The notes under the pieces are model-generated. The model searched no databases, had not been told where the DNA came from, and saw only the letters and a list, made by a program, of their open reading frames with translations. Shown piece by piece: positions 1 to 7,845 of a DNA stretch of 60,830 nt; position 1 is the stretch's first letter; each line of letters begins with the position of its first letter. The DNA comes from CALCCV01 sp964388665 (GTDB taxonomy: Bacteria; Bdellovibrionota; Bdellovibrionia; Bdellovibrionales; Bdellovibrionaceae), in assembly GCA_964388665.1 (NCBI GenBank), contig CAYMBJ010000018.1, forward strand, positions 1-60,830, written 5' to 3'. The translations under genes and the position numbers were made by a program.

Positions 1-39
1 ATTACGCAATTAGATATAAATAATTAATATTACAGTGTA

Positions 40-145
40 CTAGTGCTTTGTCAGGGAAGTTTTTTCTAGACGCGAGGAGGAAGCTGTATGAATAATACCG
101 CGACGACAAAGCAACAACGAAAAAACTTTCCTGACAAAGCACTAG
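40..145. repeat. 106-bp inverted-repeat element with 27-bp arms
   Basis: Arms at 40-66 and 119-145 are inverted copies matching at 26 of 27 positions; the outer part of each arm is ctagtgctttgtcagg. The 52-nt centre holds an AGGAGG box. Eight bases after that box an ATG at 88 opens a 20-codon frame ending at 150. The right arm contains the stop codon of the diguanylate cyclase at 142-144, so the element lies at that gene's 3' end. A single arm recurs at 11570-11586, which suggests a dispersed repeat. It could act as a terminator or RNA stabiliser; mobility is unproven. Confidence 0.75.
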
Positions 146-1638
146 CTTGAACTGGCCTTTAGAAACTGCATATTTGGCGAGTAGGTCTTTACATTGTTGC
201 GGCCGTCCTGCTTCGCCGCATACAGCGCAATGTCTGCAGTTTTGATCAGTTCTTCGCTGTCTTTGGTTAGCTCCGGGCAGCCAGATATGCCAATGCTCAC
301 AGTGATCTTTAGACCTTTCCCGTCAATATTGACTTCCATTTTTTCGATACCACTTCGAACTCTCTCGGCGCAAATGAGAGCATCCTCTAAATTCGTATTT
401 GGCAACAGCACCACAAACTCTTCACCACCGTATCGAAAGGCCAAATCAGAAACTCGGCATAGATTTTTTATGGCCTGCCCCACGCTGGTGAGCACATGAT
501 CACCAATGAGATGGCCGTAGGTGTCGTTAAATTTCTTAAAGAAATCGATATCAAACACAAGAGCAGTCAGTGGCATATCGCCGCTCACAGATTTTGACAA
601 CTCATGGGTCAAGCACATCTTAAGGTAGCGCTTATTGTATAAACCGGTCAGCTCATCTGTGATGGAGAGGTGTTTTAGTGAGGTGTTTTCCAAAAGGACA
701 TTCACATGCTGCAACAAAGACCGCGTCAGATTGAGATCCTCTGCATTCAGCCCATGGTGAGCTGAGGAATGCGCCACTACGATCGCACCTCTAAAGTTCT
801 CATGCTGTTTCAAGGGACAAATTATCATACCACTGCAGTCGTCGGTAAATACATGGTTGACTAGGTTTCGCCAATCCTCAGATGGTGGCTTTAAATACTC
901 CACCTCTTCAAAATTCAATTTACCTGCAAATTTTTGACTGAGCACATTGAGTTCTCTGAAGGAATTCAAAGCCAGTCGCCGCTTTGCCTTGCCCTTGATT
1001 GTGTGAATCTCAACCCTATTGGTTATAAAATTCTCCTTGATGATAAAGCCGCCACCCAAATAATAACGCTCAATCATAAAATCAATAAATTCGTTAAACA
1101 AATGATTCGCATCGGATATCAATCGCGTTCTCTGTGTGAACTCCAGCAAACAGGAAATCTCAAAAACTTTGCGATCCAATTCAGTTGTCAATAGTTGCAA
1201 ACTTACACGCTGCTGCATCTCAAGCTCAAGAACCTTGTTTTTTTCATAGAGTTCTTTGTGATACTTTTCGTGAAGACTTTTTTCAAGAGTCACATCGCGA
1301 ATCAACAACAAGGACCCCAGACTCCCGTCTAACTCCAAAAGTTCCACTGCAAGATTCACATACTTTAACTGACCGTCTACGCGTATGATGTACTCACGAT
1401 AGGGTTGAAAATTATTTCCGTCATCAAGAGACGAGGTCAACCGCAATTCAGGTTCAAATCTAGCCAGCTCTAAAATGCTTTTTTTATTGACGATGCGAGA
1501 GATTGACCTGTTAAACAAAAAAGCGCCAGTTTCATTGGTGTACTCCACCACTCCATCTTTATTGATGACAAACACTGCATCTAAAAACTGATCAAAAATA
1601 GGCAACTGATTTCGTTGTAGCTTCATTAATCTTCTCAC
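142..1638 (-). CDS. PAS-GGDEF diguanylate cyclase
   Basis: Predicted to make cyclic di-GMP from two GTP. No membrane segment is visible, so it is probably cytosolic. The 498-residue protein has an N-terminal PAS domain (about 10-120), a heptad-rich helical linker (about 120-160), a GAF-like segment (about 165-315), and a C-terminal GGDEF domain with the active-site variant GGEEF near residue 410. RVSD lies exactly five residues before GGEEF, so the RxxD product-inhibition site is intact. The GTG start overlaps the stop of the upstream oxidase (GTGA), implying translational coupling; an ATG four codons in is an alternative start. The input to the PAS/GAF part is unknown. Confidence 0.9.
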   Translation of the reverse strand: MRRLMKLQRNQLPIFDQFLDAVFVINKDGVVEYTNETGAFLFNRSISRIVNKKSILELARFEPELRLTSSLDDGNNFQPYREYIIRVDGQLKYVNLAVELLELDGSLGSLLLIRDVTLEKSLHEKYHKELYEKNKVLELEMQQRVSLQLLTTELDRKVFEISCLLEFTQRTRLISDANHLFNEFIDFMIERYYLGGGFIIKENFITNRVEIHTIKGKAKRRLALNSFRELNVLSQKFAGKLNFEEVEYLKPPSEDWRNLVNHVFTDDCSGMIICPLKQHENFRGAIVVAHSSAHHGLNAEDLNLTRSLLQHVNVLLENTSLKHLSITDELTGLYNKRYLKMCLTHELSKSVSGDMPLTALVFDIDFFKKFNDTYGHLIGDHVLTSVGQAIKNLCRVSDLAFRYGGEEFVVLLPNTNLEDALICAERVRSGIEKMEVNIDGKGLKITVSIGISGCPELTKDSEELIKTADIALYAAKQDGRNNVKTYSPNMQFLKASSS

Positions 1639-3116
1639 TCCATGAGCCCCTTAAGTGAACTCCCAAAACCAACATCAGGTAAGCACTTGCCGGGATTCAA
1701 TATTCCATTTGGGTCAAAAATATTTTTAAGCTCTCTAAGATACTCTATCTCATCGGAGGATCTTGAAAAATTCAAAAAATCTTTTTTCGTTAAACCCAGA
1801 CCATGCTCCGCAGAGATACTTCCGTCTAGGGACTGAATGATTTCAAAAATGAGCTTATCGACTTTGCGGCACTCAGCTACAAATACGCCTTTTTCCATGT
1901 CCTTTGGTCTAAGTATGTTGATATGCAAATTCCCATCGCCAATATGGCCGAACCATACCACCGTCCAGGTTGGGTAGTGTTTCGATAAAATGAGGTCCAA
2001 TTTATCGATAAACTCTGGCACCAAGGACACGCGCACCGACACATCATTCTTATAGGGCGAATGGGGCGCCAAGGACTCACTGATGTCCTCACGATAGCGC
2101 CAGAAGGTCTTTGCTTGCTCCTCCGATTGAGAGATGAGCCCATCGACAATATAACTTTTCTCTAGGGCCTCCGTAAAACTCTCCTCTAACTGATTCATGT
2201 CTTCAGCAGAACTCGTCTCCACTTCAACAACGGCATAAAAGGGTGATCGTCCAGAAAAAGGCTGGCTCAAACCTTTCTCCTCTATAACTTTTGACATCGC
2301 AATGTCTGAAAACATTTCAAAGGCATTGAGCGTGACCTTTTCTTTCAGCAATGCAAAAAAGCCCATCAGAGCTTTGAGATCAGTTGTAGAAATCAAAAGC
2401 ACCGTGCTCGGTTTGGGTGGAGCCGTTAACTGCACCAACGCCTTGGTGACAAAGCCAAGAATTCCCTCGCTACCAATAAAGACTTGGCTCAAATCTGGAC
2501 CAGTGGCATTTTTTACCAGTCCATGGTTGAGATTCAGCACCTTTCCTGTCCCGGTCACCACTTCCAATCCCATGATCCAGCGACGAGTCATACCGTAGCG
2601 AACCACTTTGATGCCACCTGCGTTGGTGGCAATATTGCCGCCCATCTGCGAGGAACCACGCGCGGCAAAATCAACAGGATAAAAGCGATTTTTTTCGAGA
2701 GCAAATTTTTGCAAAGTCTCAGTGACCACGCCCGCTTCAATTTCTACCATGCTATCTATGGAGTCATAGGCGAGAATGCGATTCATTTTTTCAAGAGAAA
2801 CCACTATCTCACCATTAAGGGCGCAGGCGCCTCCACTCAAACCGGTTCGCCCGCCACTGGGAACAAGGCCGATTTTGTGCTTGTTCGCCCATCCCACTGT
2901 CTTCACGACCTCGTCGGTCGCCACAGGAAACACTATGCCCAGTGGTCGAACTTCAAAGTAGGTTGTCCAATCTTTACCATAAAAGCTGAGGTCCTCCGGA
3001 CTTGTGGTGAAGCGATCTTTATAGAGGAGCTGCAGCTCTTGCAGAGCCACCGCATGATTAGAAGCCTGTGAGGATGGGTGCGAGTCTGTTTTTTGCCGTT
3101 TATCATGATTATTCAT
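1635..3116 (-). CDS. FAD-linked oxidase of the GlcD/D-2-hydroxyacid dehydrogenase family
   Basis: Predicted flavoprotein oxidising a D-2-hydroxyacid such as D-lactate, glycolate or D-2-hydroxyglutarate. The N-terminal half is a PCMH-type FAD-binding domain (about 55-235) with PSGGRTGLSGG and GGNIATNAGG loops. The C-terminal half is the FAD-oxidase C domain with WFGHIGDGNLHINI and SAEHGLGLTK, which carry the histidines and glutamate typical of the family. At 493 residues it is the usual GlcD/DLD length. It is translationally coupled to the downstream diguanylate cyclase, an unusual metabolic/signalling pairing. Motifs alone do not settle the substrate. Confidence 0.88.
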   Translation of the reverse strand: MNNHDKRQKTDSHPSSQASNHAVALQELQLLYKDRFTTSPEDLSFYGKDWTTYFEVRPLGIVFPVATDEVVKTVGWANKHKIGLVPSGGRTGLSGGACALNGEIVVSLEKMNRILAYDSIDSMVEIEAGVVTETLQKFALEKNRFYPVDFAARGSSQMGGNIATNAGGIKVVRYGMTRRWIMGLEVVTGTGKVLNLNHGLVKNATGPDLSQVFIGSEGILGFVTKALVQLTAPPKPSTVLLISTTDLKALMGFFALLKEKVTLNAFEMFSDIAMSKVIEEKGLSQPFSGRSPFYAVVEVETSSAEDMNQLEESFTEALEKSYIVDGLISQSEEQAKTFWRYREDISESLAPHSPYKNDVSVRVSLVPEFIDKLDLILSKHYPTWTVVWFGHIGDGNLHINILRPKDMEKGVFVAECRKVDKLIFEIIQSLDGSISAEHGLGLTKKDFLNFSRSSDEIEYLRELKNIFDPNGILNPGKCLPDVGFGSSLKGLME

Positions 3117-3157
3117 GATAAAAATATATCAGGTCTTTTTTAGATATGCGAGGTTGA

Positions 3158-3334
3158 TTAGCGAGTTTTGATTTTTAGCCAGACGTAAATTGGGCAAATT
3201 CCCCATGAGGCGGTGAGTAAAAAGTAGATTCCAAAGTAGGCCCAAAAGGGACCACCCATCAAGCCGAAGCTCAACAAACAGGCGCCCAAAATGTAGCGAA
3301 GAATTCTATCCCAGAGAGCCAGATTGCACTTCAA
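3158..3334 (-). CDS. 58-aa DUF2892/YgaP-like inner-membrane protein
   Basis: Read on the minus strand from a TTG at 3334 to a TAA at 3158, giving 58 residues. It opens with (L/M)KCNLALWDRILRYILGA and continues with two hydrophobic stretches separated by GGPF, ending in ICPIYVWLKIKTR. The N-terminal KCN, the DRI-R-ILG pattern and the late CP motif are typical of small DUF2892 membrane proteins. It starts 16 nt after the grxD stop, so it is likely the third gene of the bolA-grxD operon. No good Shine-Dalgarno is seen and the start codon is not ATG, so the exact start is less certain than the frame. Function unknown. Confidence 0.78.
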   Translation of the reverse strand: MKCNLALWDRILRYILGACLLSFGLMGGPFWAYFGIYFLLTASWGICPIYVWLKIKTR

Positions 3335-3350
3335 AACAATTCTCGATCAA

Positions 3351-3668
3351 CTATTTTAATAATGGCTTCAATAGTTCTTGAAGTTCACCAGCTTCATACA
3401 TTTCCATCATAATGTCAGAACCGCCCACCAACTTTTTGTTCACATAAAGTTGGGGAATCGTTGGCCAGTTGCCATACTCTTTGATTCCTTGACGAATCTC
3501 TTCGTCTTCGAGAACATTGACGTCGCCAAATTTAACGCCAATTTCATTTAAAATCGCGCAAGCTCTTGCCGAAAAACCACACTGAGGAAAACTTTGGCTT
3601 CCCTTCATAAACAGCACCACAGCCTGATCATTCAAAATTTTTTCGATTTTTTCCTGAGTTGTGCTCAT
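3351..3668 (-). CDS. grxD: Monothiol glutaredoxin (CGFS type)
   Basis: Cytosolic CGFS glutaredoxin of 105 residues, the normal length of the family. The CGFS motif is at 30-33, preceded by KG at 22-23. WPTIPQLYV and the late GGSDI glutathione-binding loop are present. Such proteins bind a bridging [2Fe-2S] cluster with glutathione, as carriers for cluster delivery or in complexes with BolA. The neighbouring bolA gene directly upstream on the same strand fits that partnership. An AAGGAG-like site precedes the ATG. Confidence 0.93.
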   Translation of the reverse strand: MSTTQEKIEKILNDQAVVLFMKGSQSFPQCGFSARACAILNEIGVKFGDVNVLEDEEIRQGIKEYGNWPTIPQLYVNKKLVGGSDIMMEMYEAGELQELLKPLLK

Positions 3669-3700
3669 TTGAGTCTCCTTAATAATAAGTTTACATGCCT

Positions 3701-3940
3701 TTAGGATTTACGAAAATCAGCCTTAATACTAAGGGCATGCAACTCGCCAGATTTAAGTTCCGCATTAAACACAGACATGACCGCTTGGTGGCGCTCCATT
3801 CTTGAGAGCTCCGCAAAGGAGACTTCAAAAATCTCAACTTCGAAATGATTTCCGCTCCCAGTTAGATCTTGTATCAAAACATGGGCAGAAGGGTAGGCGC
3901 TCTGGAGTCTAACTTTTAATTCATCGGCTTGCATACGCAT
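3701..3940 (-). CDS. bolA: BolA-family protein
   Basis: 79-residue BolA/YrbA-type protein. Recognisable features are LTGSGNHFEVEIFEVSF, the conserved RHQAVMSVF helix, and a C-terminal GELHALSIKAD strand. Family members bind monothiol glutaredoxins through a shared [2Fe-2S] cluster; the invariant C-terminal-half histidine is present in LHALS. It precedes grxD by 32 nt on the same strand, a classic pairing. The start is either the first ATG used here or the third codon, also ATG. Confidence 0.88.
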   Translation of the reverse strand: MRMQADELKVRLQSAYPSAHVLIQDLTGSGNHFEVEIFEVSFAELSRMERHQAVMSVFNAELKSGELHALSIKADFRKS

Positions 3941-4052
3941 ATGGAGTTATCAAATTCCGCCGCCAAAAGCGACCAAAATATTTAGAACTCATCTCAAAAA
4001 CAGCTCCGAGGCGAAAAAATCCAATTTACCAAAGATTGAGGCCCGACGCGAA

Positions 4053-4100
4053 GGCCTAGCCTCAACTCGACAATAATTTTTGTCGAGTTGAGGCTAGGCC
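4053..4100. terminator. Perfect 21-bp hairpin, probable bidirectional terminator/dispersed palindrome
   Basis: Positions 4053-4073 are perfectly complementary to 4080-4100, leaving a 6-nt loop. The hairpin begins right at the stop of the cyclic-nucleotide-binding gene (4101). The stem lacks a long T tract on either strand. The core cctcaactcgacaataa recurs in another hairpin at 9040-9080, so the sequence, not only the shape, is conserved. Confidence 0.75.
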
Positions 4101-5240
4101 CTAAGAGGCCAGCGCCAGTTTGTAACCACATTCGGCGCAGAATTTTTGCTGAATCGTGATAGGTGCGGCACAGCCAGGGCAAAATTCGCCCTTCTTGCCA
4201 CCCGCTTTGACTTCTTTTTCATCCATATCCACTAGGCCCTTTTCGTTCCACTTTTCAATTTCACGCAAAATTCGCCAGTTGTTTTGAATCTTTTGATATT
4301 CTTTGATTTCAAACTGCACATACACGACCCCAGCGATTTGGGTGCGTTTTGAATAAACACCCTTCTGCTCTAGGCGAGAAAAGTGGTCATTGTTGAGGTT
4401 GATCCCCCGACTTTTAAAAAACTCAGTCAGATGCACGAATTCAATGTTCACGACTCCAAACCGATCGGCGTTCACTGGTGCCGCTGCTTCTATAAATAGC
4501 TCAAGCATCTGCTGGCAAAATTCCTCTACTTTTAAGAGCTCAGTCTTTCCGCCCTTAAAATAATAGTATTGATAGAACTCAAAAAAATCTTCGATGTATT
4601 GAGGCGAATGAAAGCGAATTGTCTGCAACTCATCCGGACCGTCTGGGTTTTCAGGAGGTTTGCCGTAGATCATTTCGGCCTTCTTCATTTTAACCAAAAG
4701 CATTACCAGCTGCTCCAATCGCTTTGGTGATTCACCGAAAATGCGCTGGGCATATTGCTTAAGTGACAACCAATCCGTTTCCCAAACACCTTCTTTGTCT
4801 TCTTTGCCTCTGATTTTGAGCGAGTGAAAAAGCGCACCAAAGGCTCTGGCCACCTGATCCTCTGGTAGAGGCGACGAGTCCTTTTCGAGGCGAGAATTTT
4901 TGATTTCGTTGTTGGCGAGTTTGAGACGATCCAATAGAGATTTTACCAAAACCTTTACAGGCTGAGGCGTGGCATCTATTCCTGCCTTAAGAAGATCGAT
5001 TGGGACTTCTAATACCTTGGTTTCCTGTGCACAAAAGGCAGAGTAACTGTGATTCAACTGTCCCTGCAAACCAGTCTCACCCAAAATATGATTGGCTCCC
5101 AAGGTCTGCATTTCCAGAGTCTTCTTGTTGCGAATCAAACAGGTGTTGATGCTTCCTGATTGAACCCAAAAAAGGTGGGTGATCTTTTCGCCCTCTTTGA
5201 ACAACCACTCACCGCGCTTAATGACTTTTAGTTGGGACAT
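4101..5240 (-). CDS. Cyclic-nucleotide-binding domain protein with C-terminal zinc ribbon
   Basis: 379 residues. The N-terminal third (about 5-110) looks like a CRP/PKA cyclic-nucleotide-binding domain: it contains GEWLFKEGE, VQSGSI and HILGETGLQG, the last at the position of the phosphate-binding cassette. The middle is helical, with a segment near LKQYAQRIFGESPKRLEQLV that could be a winged-helix-like fold, but no clear DNA-binding helix can be assigned. The C-terminus has paired CPGC and CAEC knuckles forming a zinc ribbon. It could be a cAMP or cyclic-nucleotide effector; the window also encodes two nucleotide cyclases. Architecture is certain, role is inferred. Confidence 0.8.
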   Translation of the reverse strand: MSQLKVIKRGEWLFKEGEKITHLFWVQSGSINTCLIRNKKTLEMQTLGANHILGETGLQGQLNHSYSAFCAQETKVLEVPIDLLKAGIDATPQPVKVLVKSLLDRLKLANNEIKNSRLEKDSSPLPEDQVARAFGALFHSLKIRGKEDKEGVWETDWLSLKQYAQRIFGESPKRLEQLVMLLVKMKKAEMIYGKPPENPDGPDELQTIRFHSPQYIEDFFEFYQYYYFKGGKTELLKVEEFCQQMLELFIEAAAPVNADRFGVVNIEFVHLTEFFKSRGINLNNDHFSRLEQKGVYSKRTQIAGVVYVQFEIKEYQKIQNNWRILREIEKWNEKGLVDMDEKEVKAGGKKGEFCPGCAAPITIQQKFCAECGYKLALAS

Positions 5241-5415
5241 ACTTCCTCACATTCGGTTCTTTAGCAAAACTCGATGCTATCTCTTCGGAAAGAATAAAGA
5301 ATCGGTTAAGGACTGGATCCAAAAAAACCAATACAATTCTCAATTTGCTACGCTCCAGCTATGAGGCCTGTCTAAAGAACTTGCAAAAAATGGTGAATTG
5401 CTATACGTGTCATCC

Positions 5416-5700
5416 ATGGAGTTTTTGTTTCATGCCACCAGCCCTGAAGAGCAACGTCGTGAAAAAAATTTAGCAAGAGATTTGCGAAAGTCACAGTGGT
5501 GGAAAAACCAGCTCGGCAGAGGTCGATGCCATTACTGTGAGCAACGGTTTTCGCCAGCACTTCTGACCTTAGATCATAAGATACCTATCGCCCGCGGTGG
5601 AAAAACCTCAAAATCCAATTGCGTACCGGCCTGTAAAGAGTGCAACTCAAAAAAAGGTCATCACCTACCAGTGGAGCTGGTGATGAAAGAACTGCCATAA
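5416..5700 (+). CDS. HNH endonuclease-family protein
   Basis: 94 residues from the ATG at 5416; an upstream in-frame TTG at 5398 is less likely. The C-terminal half carries an HNH nuclease core: CHYC, then LTLDHKIPIARGG, NCVPACKECNSKKG. DH is the catalytic/metal pair and four cysteines in two CxxC pairs form the structural zinc site. The N-terminal 45 residues are basic and helical. It sits 72 nt upstream of the topoisomerase VI genes on the same strand, but no functional link is shown. Typical of small stand-alone HNH proteins. Confidence 0.82.
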   Translation: MEFLFHATSPEEQRREKNLARDLRKSQWWKNQLGRGRCHYCEQRFSPALLTLDHKIPIARGGKTSKSNCVPACKECNSKKGHHLPVELVMKELP

Positions 5701-5772
5701 TACCAAATTCAAGCACCCCATTGGCAACGCAACCAGACTTTTCCCAATACCCTTTATCGCTACAATGGGTTT

Positions 5773-7806
5773 ATGAATCCATCTACTAATAACAACAAAG
5801 CCGCTTCATCTAGAAATCAAAACAAAATTACCAAGAGTAGCACTGCCGAGTATTTTGCAAAAAATTTGCAGCAGGTCGGCTTTTCGTCACCTTTGAAAGC
5901 AGTGCTCACCACACTCAAAGAGGCTGTCGACAATTCGCTAGATGCTTGTGAACTTGCAGGTATTTTACCTCACTTGGAAGTGAGCATCGAAAAAAATGGT
6001 GCCGGCTCCACGCGAAACACTGACTCAGTTAAAATTGTGGTCGAAGACAATGGACCAGGCATTGAAGCCGACGACATCGCCAAGGTTTTTGGTGAGTACT
6101 TGGCCTCTAGCAAATTCGGCCGTGGCCAATGCTCTCGTGGCCAACAGGGAATCGGCATCTCTGCTGCGACAACATGGGCGCAGATGACGGCTGCTCGCGG
6201 CGCCATTGTGACCACCAAAACCAAATCCATGCGCAAAGCTGTCCGCTCTCAAGTGGATGTGGACATAAAAACCAATTCTGGAATTTTACGCAATCGTGAA
6301 ACCTTTGATTGGGACAAAGCTCATGGAGTTCGCGTTGAATTTGAAATGGATGGACGCATTCAACTCAATGGCGATGGTGGACTACTAACATATATAGAGG
6401 GAACCGTTTTAGTAAATCCACATTTGAGCATTCGCTACAAACTCATGGACAACGACTGGGTCAGCATAGACAGAGTTAGCAATGAGGTTCCTGAGATTCC
6501 AGATGCGACCCTTCCCCATCCGCATACTTTTAAATTGGGCGAATTCATCACGCATGCTTCTCTGTTTGGCAAAATGACCTTGAGGAACTTTTTAAAAACG
6601 GGCTTTTCGCGAATCTCAGATGCCGTTATAAAAGATTTTGTTAAAAACAAACTGCCTGCCAATCTTTTGGAAAAGCCTTTGACTTCTTTGCGGGATGAGG
6701 ATTTTAAGACTGTCTTCGCTTCAATTCAAAACACGGACCTGATGGCGCCCTCAACAAAGTCGGTACTCACGGTTGGCGAAGAGGCTCTCTCAAAGAGCAT
6801 CCAAAGATTGGGCGAAATCGATTTCTTTTCGGTGGTAACGCGAAAGCCGCGCATCTGTGATTTTAAGCCGGTGGTTGTGGAAGTGGCCTTGGCACGTTTT
6901 ACCTCGCGCAATTTGGATGCGGACTCTCCCATTCAGCTGTTGCGCTTTGCAAACCGAGTGCCCTTGCAGTTTGACAAATCAGGCTGCGCAATCACTGGCG
7001 CTGTAGAGTCCGTCAATTGGAAGTCTTATGGGTTGCAACAACCCAAAGGCAGCTTGCCAATCGGTCCCTATATTTTTGCCATCAGTGTGACCTCGCCTTT
7101 TATTAAGTTTAAAAATGCCTCTAAGGAGACCATTGATTCTTCTGAGGAACTCGTTGATGAGCTCCGCAAAGCAGCTCAGCAGGCCGGGCAAAAACTCTCG
7201 CGGTTTATTCGCAAAGAGTCCAAGGAAGCAGACCTTGAGCGTAAGCTGGCGCACATTGAGCAGTTTGCACCCATTTTGGTAGAGACTCTCGCTCGCATTG
7301 TTAATGCTTCCGATGCGCGAAAAAAGCGTGCCGAAGAGGGACTCAAGAAACTTCTCGGACGCGATTCCGAGGCGGCGATTGCTGATTTGGAAGATGCACA
7401 AAGCAAACTGGCTGCGCAAGAAAAGCGCTTGCGCAAAAATCGAGGCGAAGATGAACCCTCAGATGACGAAGAAGATAGTGGACGAAGACCCGAAGAGAGC
7501 CGCCGATATGATGAGGATGAGGACGAAGATATTGACGTAGAAATCTATGCTTCAGGTACTAAAAAAACCAGCTCATCTAAGACTCTCCCTAAGGCAACCA
7601 CTAGGGCGACATCTGCAACGACAACAAAAAAGGTGGCAGCTGTAAAGAGCACATCTTCAAAAGCAGCGCCCAGCAAGACCACCACCGCCAAAGCCGCTCC
7701 AAGCAGCGCCACTACGACAAAGGCAACTACCGCAAAAGCAACCACGGCCAAGGCCACGAAGAGCACAACCAGCGTAGGCAAATCCACTACGAAGAAATCA
7801 AAATAG
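5773..7806 (+). CDS. top6B: DNA topoisomerase VI subunit B with acidic linker and H1-like tail
   Basis: ATPase subunit of a type IIB topoisomerase. The GHKL fold is clear: N box with E50 and N54 (EAVDNSLDA), DNGPGI at 92-97 and GQQGIGIS at 123-130. H2TH and transducer regions follow to about 555. After this come a highly acidic stretch (about 559-588) and a tail of about 88 residues made almost only of Lys, Thr, Ser and Ala with repeated TTAKA units, resembling histone H1 or AlgP tails. That tail is not part of the archaeal enzyme. The ATG has no Shine-Dalgarno; TACAAT at 5761-5766 could be a -10 giving a leaderless mRNA. The A-subunit gene follows after 39 nt. Confidence 0.92.
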   Translation: MNPSTNNNKAASSRNQNKITKSSTAEYFAKNLQQVGFSSPLKAVLTTLKEAVDNSLDACELAGILPHLEVSIEKNGAGSTRNTDSVKIVVEDNGPGIEADDIAKVFGEYLASSKFGRGQCSRGQQGIGISAATTWAQMTAARGAIVTTKTKSMRKAVRSQVDVDIKTNSGILRNRETFDWDKAHGVRVEFEMDGRIQLNGDGGLLTYIEGTVLVNPHLSIRYKLMDNDWVSIDRVSNEVPEIPDATLPHPHTFKLGEFITHASLFGKMTLRNFLKTGFSRISDAVIKDFVKNKLPANLLEKPLTSLRDEDFKTVFASIQNTDLMAPSTKSVLTVGEEALSKSIQRLGEIDFFSVVTRKPRICDFKPVVVEVALARFTSRNLDADSPIQLLRFANRVPLQFDKSGCAITGAVESVNWKSYGLQQPKGSLPIGPYIFAISVTSPFIKFKNASKETIDSSEELVDELRKAAQQAGQKLSRFIRKESKEADLERKLAHIEQFAPILVETLARIVNASDARKKRAEEGLKKLLGRDSEAAIADLEDAQSKLAAQEKRLRKNRGEDEPSDDEEDSGRRPEESRRYDEDEDEDIDVEIYASGTKKTSSSKTLPKATTRATSATTTKKVAAVKSTSSKAAPSKTTTAKAAPSSATTTKATTAKATTAKATKSTTSVGKSTTKKSK

Positions 7807-7845
7807 TACGAAGCTTAGAGGCAAAAGGCACAACAGGAGATCGAA

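Noticed and set aside
2484..3071. 195-aa plus-strand frame
   Set aside because: Lies antisense within the GlcD-type oxidase, which has clear FAD motifs; no own domain.
7545..7787. Hydrophobic minus-strand frame
   Set aside because: Mirror image of the Lys/Thr/Ala tail of Topo VI B, producing Val/Ala-rich translation.
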